DNA of 22,823 nucleotides from NCBI GenBank assembly GCA_001953115.1, contig LSSL01005858.1, forward strand, positions 1 through 22,823, written 5' to 3'. The translations under genes were made by a program, and so were the position numbers. Positions 1 through 10,006 of the stretch are shown here, one piece after another (position 1 is the stretch's first letter; each line of letters opens with the position of its first letter). The stretch comes from Smittium mucronatum. Taxonomy: Eukaryota > Kickxellomycota > Harpellomycetes > Harpellales > Legeriomycetaceae. Below the pieces are notes generated by a model that saw only the letters and a list, made by a program, of their open reading frames with translations, was not told the origin of the DNA and ran no database searches.

Positions 1-1250
1 CTGGCATTAGTATAATAATTCTCGATTTTTTCTGCATTCTTATTAAAATGGGAGTTTTCGACTTTTTCACGATCTTTCAGCATGTTAAATCAAAAAAATA
101 GATATGAAAAAATAGTTTTAAAGGATGTAATGGTATATTTTTTTCAAAATTGTAAAAATTTTATAGGTTGGTTTTAAATTCTCACCAGAAGTTAAGTCAT
201 TAAATTTCAATAAACAACACATTGTAGATAATTCAAAAGATAATTCTGTTTATTTTTTTTTCAGAGTTAATAAAATAAAAGCATGACTCATAAGCTAATT
301 TTTTGTTGCCATATATTTTCCAAATTACATAATACAGGAGAAATTTGGACAAAAAATGTTAATTAAAACGGTTACCAGTTAATTTGGGTTATATATAATG
401 AAGAGTATTTATTATATTCAAAGGTATTATTGGGTTGGTATCATATTTTAAAAACTTTAAAAACTTTATTGTTATAACGAGTTATGAAAAAAAAATTCCT
501 TTCATGTTTATTTTTTTCTTTTTAGGATTTATATCTAAAGTTTAATTTGTTTTTTATAAACCCTTTTTGACTGTTAAATTGGCTTATGAAAATTTCGGCG
601 TTTTTTGTGTTTTAAACGATAGAATTATTTTTTTAGAGATGGTAAATATTTTATTCTCACTAAAAAAAATTTTTTTTAAAGAAATGAACAATAACCTTCA
701 ATGTAAAAATAAACATCCATGATAATCCCACAATTTCTCAAACTTGACAAGAAAAAATGAAAACAAATCAAAGAAATAAAATACAGTACAATAGAATAGA
801 ATAGAATTTTTTTTGCTTTTTTATAAAATACTTTTATTTTTTTAAAAAAAGAGAATATAAAATACTTGGAGTTTCGAAAAATCGATTAAAACGCGGTTTT
901 AAATAAGATCTTATTACAACTTGACTCTATTTAATTTGTATGTTTATCAATAAAACTATATATTTAGTTAGAACAGAGGCCGGAAGTATTTTTTAAATCC
1001 ATGTTCAATGTAGATATAGTAATATTAGAAGGTGTTATTTTTTTTGTAATTTCTCTGGATCGCACTATCTTTAACCAGGGTTGGTTTGGATAGTAAAAAT
1101 TGTTATTTTGTTATTATTATCATTTTAAATCGTGTGGATAAACTTTTTAATGTACGATTAACAAAAATAGCCAAAAAATAAAAAGAACTCAAATTTTTAG
1201 GCAATTCCACCAGTAGAATACCAATAAATCTAAAGTTTCCAAAAATACGA
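1..1250. other. AT-rich non-coding stretch
   Basis: No open frame with protein-like composition was found on either strand. The stretch is dominated by A and T runs and holds a short AATAG pentamer repeat near 790-806. No RNA gene, promoter or other feature could be supported. It borders the decayed retroelement that begins at about 1255. Confidence 0.6.
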
Positions 1251-1254
1251 TTAT

Positions 1255-2358
1255 GAACACACGCGGGTTTAAGGAGTTTTTTTCTATTTCATTCGCCAAA
1301 GAAAAAAAAAGGTTGGCAATAAAGGGTTCTGGTCATACACGGCAATTTGAATCAAGTTCTCGACACCAGCACATAGTAACAATAAAAAAGTCAACGTGCT
1401 ACATAGCTCTATCACTACCGATATGGGGTATTTGCTTCATTTTAATAAAAATTGAAGAAATACGTATTGAAGTAGAGGTAGTATAGTCAATAAAACATAA
1501 ACACAACTAGTGAGACTAAAATAGCAATACTACTTCTATAAATATGATACAGTTTAACATTCCGATGTAGATAAGTTAAAAAAGGAGGAGCAATACTATG
1601 TAGTCTACTCGATCTTATATGCCCTAATATTTCATTTCTCAGGAAATCGAGTAAATATACCTTTAACCGTTTGATAGGTGCTAAAATGATCTACAATCCA
1701 TAATAGAATATTATATGATCTCAATCGTTCACTATCCACATGCGTAAGGAGAGAAGAAGCTGAAAAATAAATGTAATTAAGCTTTCTAATTAAATTAGGA
1801 TGATACATTCCCTAGCTTGTAGTTAAGATTTGAAGATTTTGTTAGACGATCTGCAGGGGCTCATGTTTTCTGTTACTGAATGGAGGAATCTTTTCTGGGG
1901 CAGGTGATTATTTGAAGATGCTATTGGATGTACATTACGCCATCGACAATTAATCCAATGAAATATGGCTTTTTATATTAATGTCAAAGGCGAAGTGTAT
2001 ACAGGGAACGATTCCTAAATATTACCTGATCTGCCAGCATGATCTCTTTTACCATTTCCACCTGGCATTGGTTCTTTAGTAACCCCTATTTGCTAACAAT
2101 TAGGGAAGTTAAAGTAAAAGCGACGAGGTATTGTATTCTCAGCAACGTCCTTTTAAATCGCAACAATAAAGCCCCTACGGCACGATTGTTTCAAAATAAT
2201 TTTTATTAGTAGGAATGTTGCACAAAGTTACAATTTTGATCGTTTGTAGAAATACGACACCCATCTTGATCAAGTCTCTCAAAGAGAAATTTCAAAACGT
2301 GCATATTATTCGCTGAGTTTCTTTTTGGGTCAGCCTTTCGATAATTTGAAAACGGGTG
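1255..2358 (-). pseudogene. Decayed Ty3/gypsy-like pol relic (reverse transcriptase and integrase fragments)
   Basis: Two minus-strand stretches read like parts of a retrotransposon polyprotein in the expected order, reverse transcriptase first. From 2358 down to 2209 a 50-codon open run contains HVLKFLFERLDQDG and CRIS, resembling the segment after the catalytic YxDD motif of Ty3/gypsy reverse transcriptases, where a His-x-x-x-Val-Phe-x-x-Leu pattern precedes the conserved Asn-Lys-Cys region. From 1491 down to about 1256 one frame gives IDYTT, then IPHIGSDRA, then CRELDSN, and finally PEPFIANLFF. This matches the integrase core order of a D-x-x-T strand, the second catalytic Asp in SDR(G/A), and the proline-rich HPQANG/E block. 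The frame is broken by TAG at 1399-1401 and TGA at 1333-1335, and the expected catalytic Glu is not present. The spacing between the two parts is shorter than in intact elements, so material is missing. No LTRs or target-site duplications were seen. The family call rests on motif resemblance only. Confidence 0.6.
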
Positions 2359-2417
2359 TTATCCAATAAAAATTCTATTAAATTCTCCGTGTTCGGAAGG
2401 GAAAAACCCATTTGATA

Positions 2418-2490
2418 TTTTTCACACCACTAGCCCTTTTTAGCAAAAAAGTTCAGGTGATTTTTCGCACCACTAGTCCCTTTTACCAAA
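2418..2490. repeat. Two-copy direct repeat, 43-bp period
   Basis: A 30-base block at 2418-2447 recurs at 2461-2490 with 26 of 30 positions identical. Both copies carry the core CACCACTAG. The pair lies just upstream, in minus-strand sense, of the reverse-transcriptase fragment, so it may be an internal repeat of the decayed element or an independent local duplication. Confidence 0.75.
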
Positions 2491-2499
2491 CCCTCTTTT

Positions 2500-3008
2500 T
2501 AACCAGCGAGGAATCTTATTGCGCGATCTAACAAAACCATTAGCTAATTCACAGCATCCCTTATTTTTTTTATTGTAATCTCGATTATTGTAGTTCTATT
2601 GGGTACAACTATGAAAAGATTCATATCAATTGGATGAAAAACAATATGAAAAAATAGATGGGAAGTGTGGGGAAAACAGAACTGGGAATGGGGGATGAGG
2701 CGCGAGTGGTCTAGCTGACATAAATCAATATACAAAAGTAGCACAAAATGATTTCGTCTATTTTAAAATAAAAATATTTTTTGTACATCTAACGTTTATG
2801 TTTCCAGGCTAAAGATAATCTACATATATCCACTATTTTTATCAGATTGCCAAAAATAACCTTCACCTGAACTACACCGATTTATGTTCTCTTCATTAAA
2901 ATAAGATTATCCTTTTTACACACTCTTTTTTGATGACAGTGAAAACTTCTTTTATTCCTTAAACGTGTCTCTTGATCTTCTCTTTAATACCCGTTACTTA
3001 AAATTACA
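2500..3008. other. Intergenic region upstream of the orphan gene
   Basis: This interval separates the retroelement relic from the first gene. A minus-strand open frame at 2544-2744 has no recognisable motif and is not called. The last 150 bases before the ATG at 3009 are pyrimidine-rich on the plus strand, as is common just upstream of fungal start codons, but no specific promoter element was identified. Confidence 0.5.
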
Positions 3009-4816
3009 ATGCTCAGCTTACAACTTGCACTTTTTATTGTATGCTTCTTGATTGCTCTAACTTCTATATTCTTATATCGACTCTTTGCTTCTGTTGGAGC
3101 TCCTTCTGCAACTCTTGTCGATGAAGGTACAACAAAACCTTAAATTTTTTTCAAAACGCAGATAAAATTTTTACCTAATATTAACATAACCCGGCTACCA
3201 CTTTGTGTTATAAGTGGATTCTTGTCTTGTATATATACTTATTAAATGAATCTCTTGTTAAAAATAGAAAGTAGTTTGATAACTCAGGAGGAACAACCAA
3301 ATTTGCCTGTAAAGTCCGATAGAAATAATCGCGATTATCTTTCTATCCATGTTAAATCGCCAACTGATTCTGAACCTTCCACAGGTACGCTTTATTACAG
3401 CAAAAATTCACTTTTATCGATTCCTCTTTGCCTTTCCTTCACTTTTAGCAATAAAAATACTTAAAGATCTCTTGAAAATTTCACTTGTCTAAATTTTTTG
3501 GAAATGAGCTATTATATTTAAAAATATCCTCCCTAATCATTTAGAAGCTTTAAAGGTTCCCAAGGTCTCCTCCGATTCTATTAATAACTCCGATTTCAAA
3601 ACCTTGGAAAATCCATTAGAATCTGCCTCGAATCGTGATGATAGTTCGGGGATTACCCAGAATTCTTTTGCATCAGCTTCTAAACAAGGTGATTTCTCTT
3701 TCTCTTTGTTTTTATTTTTATTTCAATTTATTGTTTATATCTTTTTTCATTTTTTCCGGAATTTCTCTTTCATTTGACAAAATTTAACATTAAATATATT
3801 AACGTGCGATTTTCATAGACAAATTATCTGAAATTATTATTGACAAAACCATTGCAAGTCCCTCGGAAAATAATTCATTTACTCAGGGGGCTGATCCTAT
3901 TGCATCTCAGGAACAAACAATAGATTCCAATGAGCCATCTCAAGTTTCTCAACTAACTTTGGCCCAATCAATTACACCCACTTCCAGCAAACAGGATCTT
4001 TCCGAAAGAAATTCTGCGAATGCTGAAAAATCAAAGCTCTTTGTCTTTAACTCTACCGAGTCTAGCGCACAAAACACTAAACTTGATAAAGAATGTAACT
4101 CCGACAAAATTCATATTGATTCGTTGAAAATATTCTCTGAAAAAACCTATAAAGAATACCAAAATTCAGTTGTGCCTCAAAATCTGTTTTCTAATGTCAA
4201 TACTGTTTCTGATTCAGATAGTGAAAACGAAGATTCAACAACTCAAACTTTTGTGAAAAATAAATATCCATCCAAAACAAGCCTATCATCCAATAAACTA
4301 CGCCACTGCCTTCCTGTATCAAAAGCTCCCAATGCTGATCCATTAGTTTCCCTCGCTAAAAAAATATCCACAGAGATCATTCTCAACCCAAATACCGAAG
4401 TTTCTCTTACTAATCCATCAAAAACTAAAGAATCTCACAAAAATTCCCAGTCTACAATTGATACCATTGCTAATACCAATGAAGCCACCGTTCCTAGCAC
4501 CCCAATAAGGCCATCAAATTCCTCAAACTCGATTCCCCCACCGCCACCATATTCTCCAAAGCCCGATTACTCACCACAGCCCAATAAACCTAATCAGAAC
4601 TCCAACTCAAAAAAAACTCCTCAAAAAGACCAATCTTCAAACAAGCAAACTGCAGGAAAAAAGCAAAATCAAAAGGTCTCTAGTCCATCTTTACGCATCT
4701 GCACCACCAATCACCCGGATAGGTCCTCTCTTCTTAAATGTAACCTTATCCATCCAATATCTCCAGATAAAGTTGCAGGCCGTAGGCGCAACCGATCCAA
4801 GAAAATGAAAAAATAG
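3009..4816 (+). CDS. Orphan protein with N-terminal membrane segment and long disordered region (4 exons)
   Basis: The function is not recognised. My model joins exons 3009-3126, 3268-3384, 3545-3688 and 3819-4816, giving 458 residues and a TAG stop. All three introns (141, 160 and 130 bases) are GT-AG and all interrupt codons in phase 1, so exons 2 and 3 (117 and 144 bases) can each be dropped without changing frame. The ATG at 3009 is chosen because it opens a strongly hydrophobic segment (residues about 4-23, LFIVCFLIALTSIFLY) that runs straight into the first donor. This segment could be a signal-anchor or a cleavable signal peptide, with SVGA at 28-31 as a possible cleavage context. The rest is hydrophilic and low in complexity, rich in Ser, Asn, Lys, Thr and Pro. 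It has an acidic SDSDSENEDS block (257-266), a proline run with a PPxY-type motif (PPPPPY, 366-371, a known WW-domain ligand pattern) and a strongly basic C-terminus (RRRNRSKKMKK). Such composition suggests a membrane-tethered or secreted disordered protein. RFC1 lies 635 bases downstream on the same strand. Confidence 0.75.
3127..3818 (+). other. Three phase-1 introns of the orphan gene
   Basis: The introns are 3127-3267 (donor GTACAA), 3385-3544 (donor GTACGC) and 3689-3818 (donor GTGATT). Acceptors are AATAG, TTTAG and CATAG. The first acceptor follows an A-rich rather than pyrimidine-rich stretch. It is the only one of the nearby AG sites (3267, 3274, 3287, 3290) that keeps the phase-1 frame open into exon 2, so the choice is driven by the reading frame. 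Confidence 0.7.
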
Positions 4817-5451
4817 TTAATTTTCTTTTTTTCTTGTCATCTACTGTAATTTTTTCATGATCTTTTTCTTCCTTACACCCCTCTTCCCTTTCAATGTGGA
4901 ATTCAAGCCTTTATTTTTTTTATTTACTGAATATATATTTTTTATAATATGATGTTTATTTCAACTAATTTTTTTCCCTATGTTTTACTAATATTCACAC
5001 TATTAAATTTTCTATTTTTCCGATCTCCTAACTCTAAACAATTCATCGATTCCATTGGTTATAATTTCGTTTGTTTACTTCTTGAGATATTGGCCAATGA
5101 TAGATCCATATGTCACCGAAATAAAACTTTAAAGTAACAGATTAGCCCAATTGCGCAGTATTGAGATCGATTGAAGTAGAAAAGAAATCCTGATTTTAAT
5201 ATTAAATCAGATTTGATGCCATAAACTCAGATCACACTTAGTCGAAAAATTGAAAATCTCTTGTTCAACTTCCAAAAAAATCCCTATCGATCTATCATTT
5301 ATTTAATACAAGTAATTCTACAACGAAAAGTAATATCTTTGTTCCTAACCATCGTTTTATTTTTTCCATATATCAAAACTTTTTTTCTCTCAAATTTCGA
5401 AAAGGAATCAAATCTTACTGAAATTCTTTAAATCAAATAGATTTGTAAGCT
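4817..5451. other. Intergenic region between the orphan gene and RFC1
   Basis: The 635-base spacer is T- and A-rich. It must contain the 3' end of the first gene and the promoter of RFC1. A 62-codon open frame at 4949-5137 begins with a hydrophobic stretch but has no recognisable family, no intron signals and AT-driven composition, so it is not called as a gene. No clear TATA box or cell-cycle box (MCB or SCB consensus) was seen ahead of RFC1. Confidence 0.55.
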
Positions 5452-8400
5452 ATGGACATTAAGGAATTCTTCAAAACAAAGGATAAAGTTTCGAAAGATG
5501 ACTCTTCTGTAAGTTCTTTCCAAAAAAATTTACTACTATTTCTCCCCGTTATTTTTACTTAAAACCCCTCCAAATCTCAAGAATTTCTTATTTTTCCCTC
5601 TTTTCTATCGGAATTTTATTTTGGGCACAACTATGCTTTATTTGGTTCTTTATTTAAAAAAATGAATAAAAATTATATGCAATTATATTTATATAACCCC
5701 CCCCCCCCAACTCGGCATAATCATATGCAGTCCCGAAAGCGGCCTCTCAGAGGTGCAGCGAAATCATACACTATAATAGATGGTAAATGTTTTATTTACT
5801 AAAAAATATACGTCCTTTTTCATGTATTTTTTTAAAAAGACTTATCTCTTTCGTTTATTTCTCCCTCATTATAATTAATCCCTTTCGCTGGTTCCAAAAA
5901 CGAAAATAGAGTAAGTAAAAATTTAGAATTTTTATGCTATAAAAAAGTTTATTTCGTTTGTTTATATTAGTTCCAGCGAAGATGAGATAATCACTCGCAC
6001 CATCCCAAAAAAACAGCAAAGTTCAAACCCAATTCCTATCCCAGAAATTGATCCTAAAGAATTCTTTAAAATCAATAAATCTGCCCAAGTAATTAACATA
6101 ATCTCATTATAAACTCCCCTTCAAAAATTTCATGGATTTAATTTACAAAATTTCGTTTCGTATTTTTTCATCAATAAAAAAATTAATATACAGGCTAAAT
6201 TGGAAGCTTCCCGAAAATCAAATAAACGAAAGATCGAGAAGGATTCTGACGAAGAACTCAAAGTTATGTATCAGGAATTCCCTGACTCCAGTGAGGCACC
6301 CAAAAAGCCGAGAAAGTCTGCAGCCGGGAAAAAATCCACTATAACATCTTCTATTGTTACTGATGCTATAAAGGCTGGTGTCAATGTTGTAATGGGAAAT
6401 ACCTTGGAATCCATAGAGAAATCAAAATACAAGTACTTTATTTTTTGATTACCTAATTTTTTTTGTTTGTTTGCAAAATTTCTCGTTTTCTTTTCTCTAG
6501 ACCTTGGGAAGCTAAAGCCCCTAGCGGAGGTTCTGGAGAGAACTCAAGAGATATACCAATAGGGTCGCCTGGATGTTTTGACGTAATCATTAAAATTTAT
6601 AGTTATTATTATACTTTCATTATATCTAAATTTATTCCCAAAAAATTTAAATTTACAAGCTCAAAATGAAATATATATATTAATTTAATCTATTTGTATT
6701 CCAATTTCAATATAAACCTATTTTTTCTCTATATTACCTAAATTAGGGAGTCACTTTTGTAATTACGGGTGAATTGCCATCTTTTTCCAGAGATACTTGC
6801 TCCGATATAATTAAAAGATATGGAGGTAGAATCACCGGTGCTGTAAGTTCCAAAACCACATTCCTGATTATTGGTGAAGAGCCAGGTTCAAGCAAAGTAA
6901 ATAAAGCCAAACAATTCAACACCCCAACTCTTGATGAAGATTCTTTTGTCGCCCTCGTCGGAATGTTCAACACATCTTCCCAGTCTTCCGGAAACCCCGA
7001 AGTTCAGTCGGTCAATACCCAAAATCCTCTTCAAAACGAGCCTGCTATTGAAGAAATCGTTATGCGTGAAGCTGATAATGAGAAAAAAACCAATTCTATA
7101 ATTTCGGAAAACATAGTTCCGAAATATGATGTCCCAAAACCATCAATTTCAGAAACAAAAATTAAAAATGTATCCCAAGATACCAATCCTTCTCCAAAAA
7201 AGTACTTTCCTTTAAACCTATTTAGCATGCATTTTAGTCTATTAAAAAATCCCACTCTTTTGTTTATAACATTTTTTTTTCATCGCTAGAGAGGATCCAC
7301 AAGGCGAGTTATGGACTGAAAAATATAAACCAACCAAGCTATCAGAAATATGTGGAAATAAATCTGTCATTGAAACTATAAAATCATGGCTGCAAAACTG
7401 GTAATTTTTTTCTATTCTCCAATAACCGTCATTTTTAATAGACCTCACAAAATGTTATATTTACTTAACACCTTTTCCTTTACTATTTTTTTTAAATATT
7501 ATTTTAGGAATCCAAATTCTAGCAAATCAAAGAAGGCCATCCTTATTTCTGGACCTCCCGGTATTGGAAAGACTTCTTCTGTACAACTAATAGCTAAAGA
7601 GTTAGGAATGAACTGCTTAGAATTCAACGCTAGTGACTCTAGAAACAAAGAATCAATTAAAGTAATTGATTATTTTGAAAATATATATCTCTACTACTTA
7701 CTACATGTCTAAAATTACCATTGTCTAATTTAGAATCATTTGGGTGTTTTGTCTGGAAACCGCTCCATGACTGAGTTTTTAACTCTAAAAACTACGGTAA
7801 CTTTTTCCACATGTTTATATTCCAATCATTTCTCTGACCTTTCTTTTTTTTAAATATTAATTTCGTTTTAAAATTTTTCTGTACTCTCAAATTTCTATTC
7901 TTATTTTTTTAAAAAAATGATCAGAACAAAGATGCATCGATTGTAAGATCAGGAAAGACCGTTGTAGTCATGGATGAGGTTGATGGCATGTCCGGTGGTG
8001 ACCGTGGTGGGGCTACAGAGCTCATAAAAATAATATCCGATACAAAGGTATGTCATTATTTTCATTAATAGTATCACCCATCCCCGATTAATATTGCTGG
8101 CTTGATTGATCTAAAGCTTAAATTTTCATATTTTGAATTTAAAATTAGGTGCCGATTATTTGCATTTGCAATGATAGAATGTCTCAAAAGATCAGGTCTC
8201 TCGCTAATCACTGTGAGGATATCAGATTCAAGAGGTTTTTTTTTCTCAAATATCACTAACACCTCTTAAAATATTCACCTACTATTATAAAATCGAAATC
8301 GATTACATTTTATGTGGTGTCTCTTTTGTTTCATTTTCTTTAAAATGCTTGTTTGAACACAAATAAAATAAAATAGACCTGGCTATGCTCAATTCAGATC

Positions 8401-10006
8401 CAGAATTATGAGTATTTGTCACAGAGAAGGGCTCAAAATAGATCCTGCTGCCGCCGATCAATTGTCAACTGCTACTCAATCCGATATGAGACAAGTTCTC
8501 AACATCCTATCAACTTGGAAGCTTTCCCGTGATTCTATGACCTATGATGAGGGAAAGAAATTGTAAATATACTTCCTCATTTAGACTATTTTATATTGCT
8601 CATTTTTTTAGCCAAAGTAATTGATTTTTTTGCAAATTTAATTTTTAGCTCGACCATTAACAAAAAGGAGGTCACTGTGGGTCCCTTCGAAGTCATTGGA
8701 AGATACCTAAATTCTGGATCATATAGAGATATGTCCTTCTCTGAAAAGATAAATTTATACTTCAATGATTTCTCTTTAATTCCTTTAATGATCCAGGTAC
8801 TTTTATCTTTATTCAACAAGCCAATTTTACACATCATTATTTTTATTAATATAGAGAATTTAAATATTTTTGTAAACCTAGGAAAACTATATTGAAAATT
8901 CTTCCGCCCAAGCAAAAAATATTAATGCACCTCCTGGGGTTGGAGACCTTATGATGCTCAGCAAAGCCGCCGATTCAATAGCAGAGGGCGATTTGATTGG
9001 CACCATAATCCAAAAGTAATATTTCTAAACCAAGTGAACAAGCCATATTTTCCTCTAATTTTTTTTATATTACATCTAAACAACCCAAACCATTTTTTTT
9101 ATTCCTTTCCAGTTCGCAAAGTTGGGGTCTTTTACCCAACCATGCAGTAATGTCATCTGTACGGCCTTCATTTTTCATGACAGGGAGACACATGTCCATG
9201 TACACTTTTCCTGGGTACGTAAATTAATGCACTTTATTCAAAATTTATTTTTACAATAAACTTTGTGCATTTTTATTTTTTATCCATATGGAAAAAAAAG
9301 CTGGTTAGGAAAGAACTCATCAACTCAAAAAAATCAAAGACTGCTCAGTGATTTAAGCTCTCATATGAGAAACGTTATTTCTGGAGATAAAACACAAGTC
9401 CGCATGTCATACGTCCAACCTCTCTCCATGTCTCTCACAGCTCCTCTCATCGAAAATGGGATTGTAATAACCTTAATTTATTCCTCTTTTATTGTATAAT
9501 TTTCGACTGAATTTTTTTTCATTAATCTACCAAAATTAAATTTACTTTTATGTTAGAATGGGATCGATAATGTTCTGGAAATCATGAAAATATACAACTT
9601 GACCCGAGATGACTGGGATACCATCCAGGATATCCAAATTGTTCCCAAGGGCGTCAAGACGCCAGCTTCAAAAATTGAAACGAAAGTCAAGTCTGCATTT
9701 ACTAGGCAATACAACAAAGAATATAGCGATGGCCTAACTAAGTCTAAATCAGCTCCTAAAAGAAAATTGGATCAAGAGAAAATCAAACCAGATCTGGAAG
9801 ATGTTGTTGACGACGATGATGATGTTATAGATGATGACGGCGATGATGGCAATGATTCATCTGATAGCGCAAAAGATAAAAAACCAAAGATTGATGAACT
9901 CGATGATATAATAGTCATAACTAAATCATCTAAATCATCGAAGGGGTCGACATCCAAAAAGGCTAGCGCAAAAAAACCTGCAGCAAGAAATACAAGGAAA
10001 AAATAA
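5452..10006 (+). CDS. RFC1: Replication factor C subunit 1, clamp-loader large subunit (18 exons)
   Basis: RFC1 is the large subunit of the heteropentameric clamp loader that opens PCNA and loads it at primer-template junctions in the nucleus. Exons in my model: 5452-5508, 5731-5782, 5910, 5971-6088, 6194-6432, 6501-6582, 6747-7201, 7290-7400, 7508-7661, 7734-7796, 7925-8047, 8149-8234, 8377-8562, 8649-8796, 8882-9015, 9113-9214, 9301-9463 and 9557-10006. They total 2724 bases, or 907 residues, close to yeast Rfc1 and shorter than the human protein. It starts MDIKEFF, the PIP-like N-terminus typical of RFC1. Basic and acidic linkers follow. A BRCT domain lies at about 180-257 (VITG at 188-191, RYGG at 207-210, SSKT at 217-220), and the AAA+ module has Walker A GPPGIGKT (387-394), FNASDSR (411-417), Walker B VVVMDEVD (457-464), sensor 1 ICND (491-494) and sensor 2 DMRQV (550-554). 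The C-terminal RFC1 domain includes PLMIQENYI, WLGKNSS and FTRQYNK (806-812). The tail is Asp-rich and then Lys-rich. All key ATPase residues are intact. The exon 2-4 junction is the only uncertain part. Confidence 0.97.
5509..5730 (+). other. RFC1 intron 1 with a 12-base C run near its acceptor
   Basis: This is the longest intron of the gene (222 bases), with a perfect GTAAGT donor and a GCAG acceptor. A run of twelve C residues at 5697-5708 lies about 22 bases before the acceptor, where a pyrimidine tract is expected. Long C homopolymers are rare in this AT-rich sequence. Confidence 0.8.
5783..5970 (+). other. RFC1 introns 2 and 3 around a proposed single-nucleotide exon at 5910
   Basis: Exon 2 ends in phase 1 (GATG, then donor GTAAAT at 5783), but the next clearly coding exon starts at 5971 with one base before the frame that reads SSEDEIITR. 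A direct splice therefore shifts the frame and meets a TAA within six codons. Between them, 5901-5916 reads as an acceptor (AAAATAG), a single A at 5910, and a perfect donor GTAAGT. Including that A restores the frame and builds codon 37 as G-A-T from three exons, giving TIIDDSSEDE, the basic-then-acidic pattern usual in RFC1 N-termini. The resulting introns are 127 and 60 bases. The alternative is an acceptor at 5750 within exon 2, using 5751-5782 in another frame and splicing directly to 5971; it replaces 18 residues by 11 less family-like ones. Confidence 0.55.
6583..7201 (+). other. RFC1 intron 6 and the BRCT-coding exon 7
   Basis: Intron 6 (6583-6746, 164 bases) splits the BRCT domain just before its first beta strand. 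Exon 7 (6747-7201, 455 bases) then carries nearly the whole domain plus a variable linker. In RFC1 this BRCT binds 5'-phosphorylated double-stranded DNA; the Thr-Gly pair at 190-191 and the Lys at 219 occupy the positions expected for phosphate contact. This residue assignment is by eye from family knowledge. Confidence 0.8.
7508..8562 (+). other. RFC1 AAA+ ATPase core (exons 9-13)
   Basis: Five exons encode the ATP-binding core. Exon 9 holds Walker A and the FNASDSR segment, exon 11 Walker B with the DEVDGMSGGDRGG signature, exon 12 sensor 1, and exon 13 the lid with the sensor 2 arginine (R552). Introns are 72, 128, 101 and 142 bases. Intron 12 has a weak donor (GTTTTT at 8235), but it is required because the frame continues exactly from AG at 8233-8234 into ACC at 8377, giving FKRPGYAQF. 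Confidence 0.9.

Noticed and set aside
1253..1486. 77-codon plus-strand open frame
   Set aside because: It is the antisense of the integrase relic; the protein-like signal (SDRA, CRELDSN, PEPFIAN) is on the minus strand.
2544..2744. 66-codon minus-strand open frame rich in His, Phe and Leu
   Set aside because: No motif of a retroelement or other family could be recognised, and length is within chance for the region.
4949..5137. 62-codon plus-strand open frame with a hydrophobic start
   Set aside because: It has no recognisable family, its composition follows the local T-richness, and it lies in the short spacer that must hold the end of one gene and the promoter of the next.
5751..5782. Alternative RFC1 exon 2 beginning at 5751 and joined directly to 5971
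   Set aside because: It avoids a one-base exon and keeps the frame, but loses the RKRPLRG and IID residues that resemble other RFC1 proteins and ignores the AAAATAG-A-GTAAGT arrangement. It remains the main competing model.
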